Shown here piece after piece: positions 20,436 through 31,833 of a stretch of DNA of 64,000 nt. A program made the position numbers and the translations under genes. Source of the DNA: Welwitschia mirabilis (Eukaryota; Gnetophyta; Gnetopsida; Welwitschiales); assembly GCA_051453625.1 (NCBI GenBank), contig JBOZIK010000001.1, forward strand, positions 256,123,065-256,187,064, read 5' to 3'. Under the pieces are notes generated by a model that did not search any database, was not told where the DNA came from, and was given only the letters and a program-made list of their open reading frames with translations. Each line of letters begins with the position of its first letter. Positions within the stretch are counted from its first letter, which is position 1.

Positions 20436-21320
20436 TGTAAAGTAATACAACAAAAGCCCTAAGATCTAGTTTAAAAAATGTGAAACTAGAAATTGAACAA
20501 GAGTACTAGAATCAACAAATGAATGAAATATCTATTAATGAGAAATATTACATAGAATACACATTTACAATGTTTACTCAAGCATAAGCTTCTTGAAAAT
20601 AGCCCCATCGCAAGATTCCAACTCCAATTGAAAATTTCTATGAGCATGAGATGTAAATATCTATTACTCCCTCCAATTTATAAGTCATTGAGGAGGTAAT
20701 TAAAAACCTAGAAAATCTAATTTAGGCCTATTATAATATTTTAACTTAAAAACTAATGATTATAAGATTCACTCTTAAAAATTACATAAAAAGATGTCTT
20801 CAGTAATTTTGACATAACCTCATCACTTCTTAGCCAAATTCAGTAGATTACCTATTATTTGAAAACTAAGAAAGAGGTTGAAATGTTTTATCTAGTTGTA
20901 GTCTAAAATTCTACTTTTTGGCCTACAAAATCGACCCCAAATACTTGGTCACACATACAAACAAGTTTATATTTTAAGCCCAAATTGCTTGCTTGGACAA
21001 TACAACCTTACAAAATCAAACTGCAATAGCTATTAACTTTATACTGTAATGATGTTAATTTAATTTTTTTTTCCAAAGGATGCTTCCACATCAATTTGAA
21101 TACCATATTTCATTTTCAATTGAGATGGTGGAGACTTGGTCACCATTATAATACATGATGGGTAGTCATTACAAGAAATGTTAGATGAATGTATATATTT
21201 CACCCTAAGAGGGAGATGACCTTATCAACTCCGAATGTTAATATGATAAATATATGATACAGGTCATATTAATTATAAAATTACATAAGGAATACACAAA
21301 ATAATAGTAGTATCAAAACT
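20436..21320. other. Probable element D LTR and unassigned sequence
   Basis: Begins TGTAAAGTAATAC (minus-strand LTR end). No second copy is available to define the LTR. Around 21197-21243 the plus strand contains GAGATGACCTTATCAACTCC with neighbours that match 18355-18395, where the other copy encodes the end of the element D protease. A second, older gypsy fragment may therefore be present. Confidence 0.4.
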
Positions 21321-21699
21321 AACTATAATGAAGGGTGTGTTGCTTTTAAACTTAATCGAATTTATGGAGAAGAATTATGATAAGAATCTCTTTCTTAGTA
21401 GAAGAAATATTATTTTGATTATTTTGACTTGTGATCCTAGAAAAGTGGATCTAATTCTACTAACTTTAAATCGATTTAGTCATCAATATTCGAATGCTTC
21501 TTACCCCCCAAACGAAAAAAAGAATTTCCTAGGATGTCGGCTACATTACTACTCATAATGGCCACAACAAAGTTGTTAAAGTTGTGGAGGCCCCTGATCT
21601 GTTTCATAAGAAAGTGGTGTATGTGGTATGCATACAATCCAGGAACACATAGGGTAAATATGTGAGAAATGATTAAAAGAAAAAATGATCAGAACCAAC

Positions 21700-22080
21700 C
21701 ATTTTAATATCATGAAGACCTCGAGTATAGAACATGTTGATCTGGTCCACTTAGGTGTTAGATAAATTAACTAATTACTAAACAAAATCATAAATACTTT
21801 CTACTAGTAGTGGACAATTATGCAAGTTATAATTGGCCTTATTTATTACAACATATTAGAACATTGAATTGAATTAATGTGTTTTTTCCTAAACATTTGA
21901 AAAGAAGTATAAGAAAAAAACAACATTGGTATAGCTTAGCTAAGATTTCATAATTGAGAAGAATATATATCACAACACTTCCAAATTTTCCTAAGAAGTA
22001 AATGACGACATGTCTCTTATTCAAAGGTAATATGAAGGCTTCGTGATAAAGTGTTAAGATAGAAGTTGCCAGTTTTTACC
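21700..22080 (+). pseudogene. Possible copia-type integrase core, heavily decayed
   Basis: The plus strand, read across frameshifts, gives VDLVHLG, then VDNYASYNWPYLLQHIRT and FFPKHLKRSIRKKQHW, then EYISQHFQIF. The order resembles the copia integrase core: 'H-x-D-L-x-G-P', 'V-D-D-Y-S-R-x-x-W', 'L-R-S-D-x-G-G-E-Y-x-S-x-x-F'. Two catalytic positions appear lost or shifted. This rests on pattern resemblance only. Confidence 0.4.
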
Positions 22081-23120
22081 CCTTAATTATGCTTAATGTA
22101 TCACCATGGTAGTAATACTTTTAACTTACGATTCCATGATATGTAACATATGTGCTAATTATTAGATTTCAGATTATTTTGTATGCTTACATGCAATATG
22201 ATAATACCTCCTAAAGGATGGACTTGTAAACCCCACATTGAACTACTTCAAATAATTTTATAACCACATAACAATAATCCTCTTGGTATAATGGTATTTA
22301 AGGAAATCAGGTTAAGCTTTGGAGATTATATTCTTGTTCCCCATTGGATCTTGATTACCTTTAAGGTAGTTGTTAAGGTACCCTCATATTAAACTATTTG
22401 TATCACAATCCCTTTACCTTATATCATGGGTCTTCCAACCCTGATAGTCATTAGAAAGGGTGGAGTTGCGTCTAACACTTGAGTTATAAATATCCTATTC
22501 TTCCTTGTGGAGTGAACATCTTATTGTCATCTTATTATGATTTTGTTATTATTATTACTAACACTATGTTTGGTGCTTGCATGAAGTCCTTCAAAGCACT
22601 CGGCTAGAGAATTGGTTCTTTAATGCAGCCTTAAAATTTATTATCTTGTACCTTGGAAGCTGTGTTACAATAATTGATGATATTCATCTTTAATAAGGAT
22701 TAATCTTTGATGGTTGTTTCTATACTTATGTTTTTACTTCTTATTCATGTATACTTATATGATCGATAGGATATTTTTACTTCTTATTCATGTATACTTA
22801 TATGATTTTATCTATCATTTTTCTTGTTATTTATGCATTAAATATTTGACAAACATTCTTATCCTTTATGTTATTTGATCTTTAAAATTGAAACAAGATT
22901 ATAACGATAACATAATTGACAACACTGTTTGGGCATAAGTGGAATGTAACATGCTAATAACTTTCTAATAATATTCATCTTTTTTGCATTCCTAGCTATT
23001 ATTTACAATCTTATAATGTCACACTTTAAGGTCATGCTTATAGTAGTCAAGTACATTGACATGGACAAAAGGCAATTCATTTGAAAGTCAGAAAAATAGT
23101 AATCCTTGCATACTTTATCA
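22081..23120. repeat. Unassigned region with a perfect 33 bp direct repeat
   Basis: No gene was recognised. A 33 bp sequence starting TTTTTACTTCTTATTCATGT occurs at 22731-22763 and again without mismatch at 22774-22806, a recent local duplication or slippage event with a 43 bp period. The rest is AT-rich and open-frame poor. Confidence 0.7.
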
Positions 23121-23129
23121 TGGGATGAG

Positions 23130-24150
23130 GTATTTAGAGATAAACTTAGTGGAGGTTGGAGTCTTAAGCATTTTTTAGCTTTTAATATGGCTTTGTTACA
23201 AAAATTGATTTGGCAGCTTCATAATCTTGATAAACCACAAATCAAAATCATGAAATAAAAACATTTATATAATGATATGAGGTTAAAGGTTGTCCCAAAA
23301 TTATTTATGCATCCCTAAAAAAATAAGAATTGGTATTTTAAACATTGTAAGGAGAAGACAAGGATCTATACAATGACAGAAGCTTATAACGTGATGCACT
23401 CACCTTAACAAATCTTCTCTAAACAATTGTTAGGAGGTTATTTACTCCCCCAACATTGCAATTTTTCTCAGTAAGGCTCTATAGAAGAAGCTACCTACAA
23501 AAGCTTATTTGGAAGAAAGGGGAACAATGATTCCCAAGGAATATACTTTTGTGATACTTATGAAACAATTGATCACATTTGTCTTGATTGCACTTATACC
23601 AAGAAGCTTTATGAAGAAGTTCAGTCTTACAGGTTTTAAACTTCAAGTAAACACACTTAGAATGTGTTTGAAAGGTGAGGGGTAAATAGCAATGATGAAA
23701 AAAGATGCTTTGTGTGAGGACCTCTATTCACAACCGTGTAGTACGAAGTTTGGAGGGAACACAACTGAAGGAGTTCTGAAAGCAGAAAGAAGGATAAGTA
23801 GCTCTTTGATCTTTTGAGAATGGGAAAATGCCGTAAGAGCCCTACTAAGAATTTAAGTCTTTGGTAGTAGATCTATTACAAAATTCCCAACTTTCAACAT
23901 AAATCCAGACAAAACAAAAGAAATAGTGATTCGGTCTTTAGACCTAAAATATATTTGATCTAGCTACCTTTGCTCAAAACTCTGGTTTTTATTCTATCTT
24001 TTTGATGCATTGATCTCTTTAGCCTCTTAGCTCTATAATTTTGTTTCATGTCATGAAGATGATGTAGTCTTTATCGCCTTTTATGACGCTTTAATGAAAA
24101 AGGGGTTTACATTTTCTCATTTAAAAAATAAAAAATTAAAAAACAATCTC
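23130..24150 (+). pseudogene. 3' end of a LINE (non-LTR) element with zf-RVT domain
   Basis: The plus strand reads FLAFNMALLQKLIWQLHN and then IKIM-KHLYNDMRLKV, the region after RT in plant L1 elements. Next, with frameshifts, is CDTYETIDHICLDC, the zf-RVT zinc motif ('C-x-x-C ... E-T-x-E-H-x-F-x-x-C'). A poorly kept C-terminus follows near 23740, then a 3' UTR ending ATTTTCTCATTTAAAAAATA at about 24148. The 5' part, including endonuclease and RT, is missing, as in 5'-truncated LINE copies. It is separate from the LINE at 25469-31833 and in opposite orientation. Confidence 0.7.
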
Positions 24151-24399
24151 ACAATTACATTCTTAAGCCTTGCTACTAATTTAGATGCTCCCTATGACAT
24201 AAGACTTTGCAAATTTCTTTAGATTCTTCTACGTTTCTGAAGCGACATGTTGAAATAACTCCATTATCTCAGGAATTGAAAAGAATAAATTGGAAGGAGA
24301 CATAAGTCAAATGGATTGCACATCAAAATGTCCAAGAAAATGAAATATCAAATAAAGAATCCTTAAAGGTTAACATCTTAAAAATTAAAATCTGAAATT

Positions 24400-24660
24400 T
24401 GTCAACAAGCCTTGAAGTGGAGCCTACCAATGGGCTAGTAATCTAGTTGATGAGACACTTATCCTTCAATCAAGAGGTCATATCTTTAAACATCTAAATG
24501 CCCAACTTAGCATACTGTGAGTCCCTAGGCACAATTAAATGATTTGTTTGGATTATCGTGATGGGTATACTTTTGAGGGGAAGTACTACCAGTTAGTGTT
24601 TCGACCCCGAAGAACCACCCCCAAAGTCTATTAGGGCTTGCATGGGCATTCTTCCCCTCT
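24400..24660 (+). mobile_element. SINE-like repeat with tRNA-like head, copy 1
   Basis: GGGCTAGTAATCTAGTTGATGAG resembles a pol III box A and, about 35 bases later, GAGGTCATATCTTTAAAC a decayed box B. The body that follows (from about 24528: GGCACAATTAAATGATTTGTTTGG and GTGATGGGTATACTT, GGGGAAGTACTACC) recurs in diverged form at 40212-40330. The copy ends at a 10 N gap (24661-24670). Repetition plus tRNA-like head suggests a SINE; this is inference. Confidence 0.5.
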
Positions 24661-24966
24661 NNNNNNNNNNCAGTGCACCTCTTAAAAGACCTTTGTAGCC
24701 AACTTATTCACCTTATCACAACATTCCTTTGGATTTAGTCATGCAAGAAGAGTCATGGATTACAACAACAACCCTCAACAACATAAGCCTTAAGTTTGCA
24801 TAATCATTCACAACTCTATCAATAATCATCAAAATGCACACTTACATGTCTAAGTGTTATACATGCTTGTGGAAACTGTAGTCCTAATCAAATAAAACAA
24901 GCAAAACTTGTCTTATTGTAACTACACACTCGATGAAAAAGCAAAACAAAGATTTTCTTTTTCACT

Positions 24967-25298
24967 CATTCAAAAGAATTACCTAGCACAAGTGCCAATT
25001 CAACTAATTCTTTCCTCGAAAAAAATCAACTAGAACATTTTAGTTTAGTGTATGTAGATCTAAGCGCCTAGACTGCCTTTGGTAGAGAAAACCTCTCTTT
25101 AAGTTTTATTTTTCCAAAGAATGATTCTCCTTTCAATCATTCAAAAGAATTTAGCACAAGTGACCAATTCAACTAATTCTTTCCTCGAAAAAATCAACTG
25201 GAACATTTTGGTTTAGCGTATGTAGATCTAAGCACCTAGACTGCCTTTGGTAGAGAAAACGTCTCTTTTTTCTTTTTCCTCAAAGAATGATTCTCCCA
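24967..25298. repeat. Tandem duplication, period 171 bp
   Basis: 24967-25137 and 25138-25298 are two copies starting CATTCAAAAGAAT. They share GCACAAGTG, CAATTCAACTAATTCTTTCC and TATGTAGATCTAAG, CCTAGACTGCCTTTGGTAGA, with few mismatches and small indels. A further partial unit (CAAAGAATGATTCTCC) ends the array. No open frame. It lies just left of the LINE insertion site. Confidence 0.88.
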
Positions 25299-25455
25299 AT
25301 CTCTAAGTATAAAAAGGAAGACGGTTCTACATTCAAGAATATATGTAAAGGTTTATTTATGCATAAAGTAAAGATGGGCAAATTTTATTGTTGTTTGATG
25401 CATCCATGGACTTTGTTTTGAGCTTAATATTTGGATTTTACGTTTTACTATAAAG

Positions 25456-25468
25456 CACTTACTATCTT
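25456..25468. repeat. Target-site duplication of the LINE, left copy
   Basis: CACTTACTATCTT, 13 bp, identical to 31834-31846. It is followed by T residues that are the complement of the LINE poly(A) tail. Duplication length and tail are those of target-primed reverse transcription. Confidence 0.9.
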
Positions 25469-26692
25469 TTTTTTGAATGAAATTGGAAAATTTTCATTTC
25501 TGGAGAGAAGATGAAGAGCAAACTCTTACAGAGACACTAAAACCAGTCCTTGACCTAGTTACTCGCAAGTAGCTGAAACAGGGGGAGGGCAAAAACAGGT
25601 CTATCTGATGGCCTCGCTGAGAGAGCAGTGCTCTAAGTGCTCTCTTCTGGAAACAGGGTTAACTGTAAGAACAGGATAATAGTCAATTTGAGAAACAGAC
25701 CCTGCAATGAGCATCATATTGAACCAGGGGCAACAGGGAGGAACAAACAAAAATTGGTTACACTGGACTTGGGAGGTGAGTGTCAAGCTCTCCTATAGAT
25801 CTTCTTCTGTACTCTTGCATCTATAGCTTCAGGAGGCTCAGATTCTGCTAATCAAAAATAATCGCAACAGGGTCGGCTTAGGGTTAGCTCGCAGGGGATC
25901 CTCAGGAGAACAGAGTTCCTAATTTGCATCCTCATTGAACTGAATGAAAATTGTAAATATCTTACTAGAAATGATAGACAACCCTTTGCAGGATTGAGAT
26001 ATAGAATAACCATCAGCTGAGAAACTCTGTGTCCTGCGCAAGGAAGGATCACCAGATGGATTCAGAGGGCAATTGCCTAGCCTGAACGCGCATCTCCACA
26101 TAATCTGCTATCACATAGAACAGCCATTTGAGTGACAAACTATCGTATCTGAGCCCAGAACATCAGGTCACTCTGTCCTTCAATTGAGTCCTGGACTTCG
26201 ATTACTGGCAAGATAATAGAGCCTTTTCAATTACTATGCTCTTGATGACCAATTTGCAGGGGTGCAGGATCTCCTCTCGAGCATCCTTATGGATCTACCA
26301 TAGCCTTGTGGCTGAAAAGGCAAAGTAATTGAACACAGGCAAGGAGCTGATCATTCAGTTTCTTTTGCCTATGAACTAGGGGGAAATACCCATCATCTGG
26401 CACCATCTACGATTCTGCTGGGTGTCTTTTAAATTTTAAATAGAAATTAATTGAAATTTAACTGACCTTGAATTTTCTTGATTAAACTTTGAGGTTTGAA
26501 GTCTATGTTCCTGAAGACCTTTGCATTTCTATTTTGCCAGATGAAATATATGCTGGCTAAAATCAATGATTTTATAATACAGAGCTCAGTGGATCTGGAT
26601 CTGAATCTATGCTTTACCCAATGCATCAAGACTGTCCAGTTATTTGAAGGAGGTTGAAGATGGACTAACTTTAGCACTTCTCTAAGAAAGCT

Positions 26693-27480
26693 NNNNNNNN
26701 NNNNNNNNNNNNNNNNNNNNNNNNNNNNNNNNNNNNNNNNNNNNNNNNNNNNNNNNNNNNNNNNNNNNNNNNNNNNNNNNNNNNNNNNNNNNNNNNNNNN
26801 NNNNNNNNNNNNNNNNNNNNNNNNNNNNNNNNNNNNNNNNNNNNNNNNNNNNNNNNNNNNNNNNNNNNNNNNNNNNNNNNNNNNNNNNNNNNNNNNNNNN
26901 NNNNNNNNNNNNNNNNNNNNNNNNNNNNNNNNNNNNNNNNNNNNNNNNNNNNNNNNNNNNNNNNNNNNNNNNNNNNNNNNNNNNNNNNNNNNNNNNNNNN
27001 NNNNNNNNNNNNNNNNNNNNNNNNNNNNNNNNNNNNNNNNNNNNNNNNNNNNNNNNNNNNNNNNNNNNNNNNNNNNNNNNNNNNNNNNNNNNNNNNNNNN
27101 NNNNNNNNNNNNNNNNNNNNNNNNNNNNNNNNNNNNNNNNNNNNNNNNNNNNNNNNNNNNNNNNNNNNNNNNNNNNNNNNNNNNNNNNNNNNNNNNNNNN
27201 NNNNNNNNNNNNNNNNNNNNNNNNNNNNNNNNNNNNNNNNNNNNNNNNNNNNNNNNNNNNNNNNNNNNNNNNNNNNNNNNNNNNNNNNNNNNNNNNNNNN
27301 NNNNNNNNNNNNNNNNNNNNNNNNNNNNNNNNNNNNNNNNNNNNNNNNNNNNNNNNNNNNNNNNNNNNNNNNNNNNNNNNNNNNNNNNNNNNNNNNNNNN
27401 NNNNNNNNNNNNNNNNNNNNNNNNNNNNNNNNNNNNNNNNNNNNNNNNNNNNNNNNNNNNNNNNNNNNNNNNNNNNNNNN
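26693..27480. other. Assembly gap (788 N) in LINE ORF2
   Basis: No duplicated flank is seen. In related LINEs a few hundred bases encoding the zf-RVT region fit here, so this gap may hold real sequence, unlike the others. Confidence 0.8.
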
Positions 27481-27898
27481 CCAATCTACATTGGAATAAT
27501 GACCACATAGCTGTGTATATGTGGAAGAGGGGGAGAAAGGGGTACCAGCAGCTTTCCAAATCAAAGGATCTGCTGTAGAGTAAATACAAGTCTCTGCTTG
27601 AGCTCTGAGCTTCATCACTTTTCTAATGACCCAGGATGTGGTCTGATTACCTGATATTGCCAAATGTTTGAATGTTTAAGTAGTATTCATGACACCATTT
27701 GACCCATAGATTGTCCTTTTTAAGTGCTAAATCCCACAGTTGTGATAAAATTAGTGCCTTGTTCATCATTATGGAGTCAATTTAGACCCAATCCCCCTGC
27801 TGATGTTGGTTTCACTAAGATGTGCCAAGCCACCGGGGCCTTGCTGGACTGATCATTAGATCCTGTCCAAAGGAATTTCTTGCATAAAGAGTTAATGT

Positions 27899-27998
27899 NN
27901 NNNNNNNNNNNNNNNNNNNNNNNNNNNNNNNNNNNNNNNNNNNNNNNNNNNNNNNNNNNNNNNNNNNNNNNNNNNNNNNNNNNNNNNNNNNNNNNNNN
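27899..27998. other. Assembly gap (100 N) with duplicated flanks
   Basis: 27869-27898 and 27999-28028 are the same 30 bases. The protein reads continuously when one copy is removed, so no sequence is missing. Confidence 0.95.
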
Positions 27999-28284
27999 AA
28001 AGGAATTTCTTGCATAAAGAGTTAATGTTGTTGATTGTTTTCTTGGGGAGAATAAAAACTCTGCACCAGAAAGATGTAAGGCTTTGGAGAACAACCTTAA
28101 CTAACCCAAGCCTGCTTGCGTATGAAAGAAATTTGGTGGTCCAAGACCTAATTCACTCTGTTATCCTCAAAATGATGGGAAGACATTCTGAAATGGAAAG
28201 CTTTTTAGAGGTGAGAGGCACACCCAGATATCTCACTGGGAGGGTACCTTCTAAGTATCCCAGAATTTGAAGGAATCTGTCTTT

Positions 28285-29220
28285 CTAACCTTGAGAAATA
28301 CCTCCAAAAAATGCTTGACTTTTGGCAAGATTTGCTTCAAGACCTGAGACTTCTGAGAAGTGTTTTAAGGTTATATTCAGCCTTCTAATAGAGGCGTCAT
28401 TTGCTTTACAAAATAAGAATAAGCCATCTGCATAACATAGGTGTGAGATTTTCAGCCCTTGACACTTGGGATGATAGAGAAATTGGGCTTTATCAGCCAT
28501 TTTCTTTAAGCATGTTGACAAGTATTCCATAACCAAGGTGAAGATGTAAGGGGACATAGGGTCTCCTTGTCTAAGCCCTCTTCTACCAAGGAAGAAACCT
28601 GTTAACTCTCCATTAATTAGAATTGAATAATATGGGGTAGATATACAAGCTACAATCCAGTTGATCACTTTCAATGGAAAACCCACTTCTTTCAAGAGCT
28701 CTTTGAGAAACTGCCAAGACACGGAATCATAGGCTTTTTTTAAATCTACCTTGAGGGCACATCTTGGACTAACGTGCTTTCTCCCATAATGTTGTACCAG
28801 TTCTTAAGCTAGCAAAATATTGTGAATGATGCTTCCATGAGGCATGAAGGCCCCTTGACTATCTCCTACTATATCGACAATGACGTCTTTGATTCTTTGG
28901 ACTATGATATTAGAAATGGCCTTGTACACCACCTTACAACAAGTGATTAGTCTAAAGTTGGAGGCAGAGTTAGGGCAAGAAACTTTTGGGATCAACGCAA
29001 TAGCTATGGAGTTAATTCCTTTAGGCATGTTGGATTATCTGAAAAAGTGTTTAACCGCCTTACAAATATCTTCACCAAATATAGACCAATAAGCCTTAAA
29101 AAATTTCGTTGTCAAACCATCAGGGCCAGGTGATTTGTCATTATTTATCATGAAAAAGGCATTCTTAATTTCCTCAGCATAACTCAATACATTGAGATGC
29201 ACTAACTTTTGGCCCCTCAT
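28285..29220 (-). pseudogene. LINE ORF2, reverse transcriptase
   Basis: The minus strand encodes MINNDKSPGPDGLTTKFFKA, IALIPKV, FRLITCCKVVYKAISNIIVQ-type wording, SQGAFMPHGSI, LKVDLKKAYDSVSWQFL, RGLRQGDPMSPYIFTLVMEY and CYADGLFLF. These are RT blocks 0 to 5 of plant L1 elements in order. The first catalytic aspartate (in KVDLKKAYDS) is present. The paired site that should be Y-A-D-D is Y-A-D-G, so one of three catalytic aspartates is lost. Stops at 29029-29034, near 28801 and at 28285 interrupt one otherwise continuous frame. Confidence 0.92.
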
Positions 29221-29493
29221 TCACAATAGTATAATCTGGATCAACAGTGGTTGTTTCTGTACCCAACATGTTTTCAAAGAAAGAAATAATTTCTTTTTTC
29301 ACTTCTTAGGGCTAACTGAGAATGCAATCATCAGCATTTTGAATAGTTCTAATTGAAGACACATGTTTCCTTTGCTTAATGCAAGCATGAAAACAGGTTG
29401 TGTTTAGATCACCTTCTTGAGCCATTTGATCTTGGCCCTTTGCTTGTTAAAGAGATATTCTTGGTTGAGTAATTTCCTCTATTGAGAAAGGAG

Positions 29494-30486
29494 CTAATTT
29501 TCCTTCTCAAGCAAGTCTGCATTTCCCGGGGATTTTTCTAAAAGATATTGTATAGAAGTAAGGTCTGCCCTTATGTTCTTCACATTTTGACTCATGCTCC
29601 TAGGATAATTTCTAAACTGTTCCTTCAACCCTTGTTTAATATGCTTGCATTTTTTCCTAATGTTGGCCAAGAAGTTACAAACAGAGTGAAGCTTCCAGTA
29701 ATATTGAACAATAGTTAAAAAGCATGTTTCTTCACACCAAAAGTTGCAAAACCTGAATGGTGGATTTGGCTTAACATTTACATTACAATTGACTACTACT
29801 GGAGAATGATCAGACAGCCCTGGGGTGAGAAATTCAGCGTACGAAAACGGAAAAAAATCAAGCCACTTATCGTTTACCAAAGCTCTGTCCATCTTGCAAA
29901 GGATTCGACCTTTATTCTGGTGTTTATCTAACCAAGTGAAGAAACATCCTTCACTCTTGAAGTCCATTAGAAAGGAGTTTTGGAACAAATTTTGGATCTC
30001 CTCTATATCTTTAAGGCCTACTAGGCTACCGTTTAATTTTTCTTGAGGGCCTGCTATGCAGTTGAAGTCTCCTAACAGAGCCCACGGGTGGTGCATTGTC
30101 TCAGCTATTCTATCTATTTCATTCCACAGCAATCGTCTCTCTCTAACAGTATTAAATCCGTAAATGAAAGACAAACATATAGTGTTACCGTTAAAAGTAA
30201 TTTCACAGTGGATTAACTGGAGGGAAATAAAAAGGACTGTAATTTTTGCTACCAATGAGTTCCAGAGAAGCAAAATTCTGCCATTAGAGGAAGGGACAAA
30301 ATTATGGGCATACCTCCAATCTGCATTTGGCATGCAATTGTGCGCTATTACTTGTACTCGCTCTAATCGAACTTTTGTTTCTAAAACTACAACAATACAT
30401 GGCTTCATCTCATTGATCATGCTTTTGATACCTTGTTGTTTGTCAAGGCCATTCAGGCCCCTTATGTTCCAGCTTGCTATCTTCAT
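29494..30486 (-). pseudogene. LINE ORF2, apurinic-like endonuclease domain
   Basis: An uninterrupted 330-codon frame starts MKIASWNIRGLNG. It contains the endonuclease landmarks in order: N7 in SWNIRG, E36 in VVLETKV, GFNTVRERR, the LLGDFNCI motif (catalytic D and N), FTWLDKH and LSDHSPVVV (S-D-H at the end of the fold). All catalytic residues expected in the L1 endonuclease are visible. A stop at 29494 separates it from RT; the linker beyond still reads GDLNTTCFHACIKQRKHVSS. The domain nicks target DNA to prime reverse transcription. Confidence 0.92.
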
Positions 30487-30677
30487 TAGTTGGGATTGTT
30501 GTCCATTGACCCTTTACCTCGGCCTCTTTTGGGTTTCCTCTGATTAGAAGTCATAATTTTGTTCTTTTGGGAAGCTGAGTTGTGAAAACAATTTAGATCT
30601 CCTGGAACCTGTTCGGTAGTTAATGTATTGTATGGATTGAAATCTGGGTGCTGAGCCTGTATGGGGGATTTACTATA

Positions 30678-31658
30678 CTAGATCTGGTCCTGCTTCATTG
30701 AAGCTTCCTCTGAAGAAACTATGGGACTTTCTTTGATCTTTTCCTCGCTTGGCGGAGTGTGCCTAGGTATTAACTCCTCCTTAGTTCCACTACTCGAAGT
30801 TCTCTCTGCCTGGCCGTTTGGTCCCTCCAGATCTGAAGCTTTGTCCTTGACTTCTTCTTGCTTTTCGGTTTGCTTGGTTTTTCCGGCCAAGATCAGTTTC
30901 CAGGTAGGAGCTGGTTTCTTCGTGCATACCTCTGTCTTGTGACCAAAGCATCTACAGTAGGTGCATTTTGCAGGAGTCCACTCATATTCAATGCATTGCT
31001 CTAATATTTCGCCTTTAGGTCCTTTTAAAATGACTGAAAACAGTAACTCAGATTCAGGAGTAATTTCTACATAGAATCTGGCATAGCTTAGTCTTTCTTG
31101 ACTCGCGGTAATTCTGTCCATGCAAATCGGTTTACCTAAGACGCTAGTGATCTGGGAGATGACTTTCGCTGACCACAAATGCAGGTTAAGGCATGGGAGT
31201 TTCACCCAGATAGGGGAACTGGAAATACTTTCCATATTAATGTCTGAATTAGGCATCCATGGCTTTAAAATTAGCGAACGGTTTTCAAATGGCCATGGTC
31301 CTCTGTCCAAAATGTTCTGCATCGCCTTTAGGGTTTGAAACTCAAAGATAAATATACCCTTTTCAATCTGTGACACTGAAACTGCCAAATCGTCCCACCT
31401 ATTGCTCACATAGCTTTGAACCCTCAAGATGTGGGGTTTCAATCCGTAGACGAAACCTATATGGGAGTTCTCCCATTTCGAAATCCCTAGATTCCATTCT
31501 TGTTCATCAATGGAAGCCTCTGTCGCAGAGTATTACCGTGGATAAAAATCCAGCTTCATCCCTGAGTCTGTATTCTTGTTCTGGGCAACAATGCCAGCCC
31601 AAGATTTTGCTCGTTCTTCATTCTCTGGCAGCTTCAGGCTTTCCGCTTTTGAATCCAT
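30678..31658 (-). pseudogene. LINE ORF1 (DUF4283 domain and CCHC knuckle), one internal stop
   Basis: Start chosen at 31658 because MDSKAESLKLPENEERAKSW continues in frame through a single stop (TAA at 31533-31535) into SIDEQEWNLGISKWENSHIG. The central part carries IFEFQTLKAMQNILDRGPWP, WMPNSDINMES, IWVKLPCLNLHLWS and GKPICMDRIT, the DUF4283 RNA-binding fold of plant LINE ORF1. A zinc knuckle CTYCRCFGHKTEVC (C-X2-C-X4-H-X4-C) follows, then a polar Lys/Glu/Ser tail to the stop at 30678. A downstream M at 31442 would give a shorter 254-residue frame but would cut the domain. The protein binds LINE RNA. Confidence 0.88.
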
Positions 31659-31833
31659 TTACTTCTGGAAAACCTAGCTGGACCTTAGTGGCCTTGCAAG
31701 CAGCACCGGGTTGGAGTCTGTTCATGCACACCGTCGCTTCTTTATTCCAGACGCTAATCGGAGCACGCCTAGATTGCAATGAAGCCCAGCAGTGTGTAGC
31801 GAAGGGCTGCTCCCACACTCTACTACCCAAAAC

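Larger units (their letters stand above)
26447..28094 (-). pseudogene. LINE ORF2, RT thumb to C-terminus
   Basis: Minus-strand 28094-27777 gives SLCKKFLWTGSND, APVAWHILVKP and SAGGLGLN, the conserved block after RT in plant LINEs ('F-L-W-x-G ... V-x-W ... P-x-x-x-G-G-L-G-x'). After 788 N the frame ends with LREVLKLVHLQPPSNNW, RSRSTELCIIKSLI and ASIYFIWQNRNAKVF before the stop at 26447. The I-W-x-x-R-N-x-x-x-F signature is the usual C-terminal segment. The zf-RVT domain should lie in the gap. Confidence 0.82.
25469..31833 (-). mobile_element. Nearly full-length L1-type LINE
   Basis: Bounded by a perfect 13 bp target duplication. On the minus strand the order is: 5' UTR (from 31833), ORF1 (31658-30678), ORF2 with endonuclease, RT and C-terminal region (30486-26447), about 980 bases of 3' UTR and a short poly(A) next to TTCATTC. 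This is the organisation of plant L1 elements. The reading frames are much better kept than in the LTR elements around it, with only a handful of stops, so the insertion is probably younger. Two N gaps (26693-27480, 27899-27998) lie in it; the second is an overlap artefact. Confidence 0.93.

Noticed and set aside
21328-21558. 76-codon plus-strand frame that at first looked organellar
   Set aside because: No match to any plastid or mitochondrial protein could be recalled, and no neighbouring organellar sequence was seen. Treated as chance.
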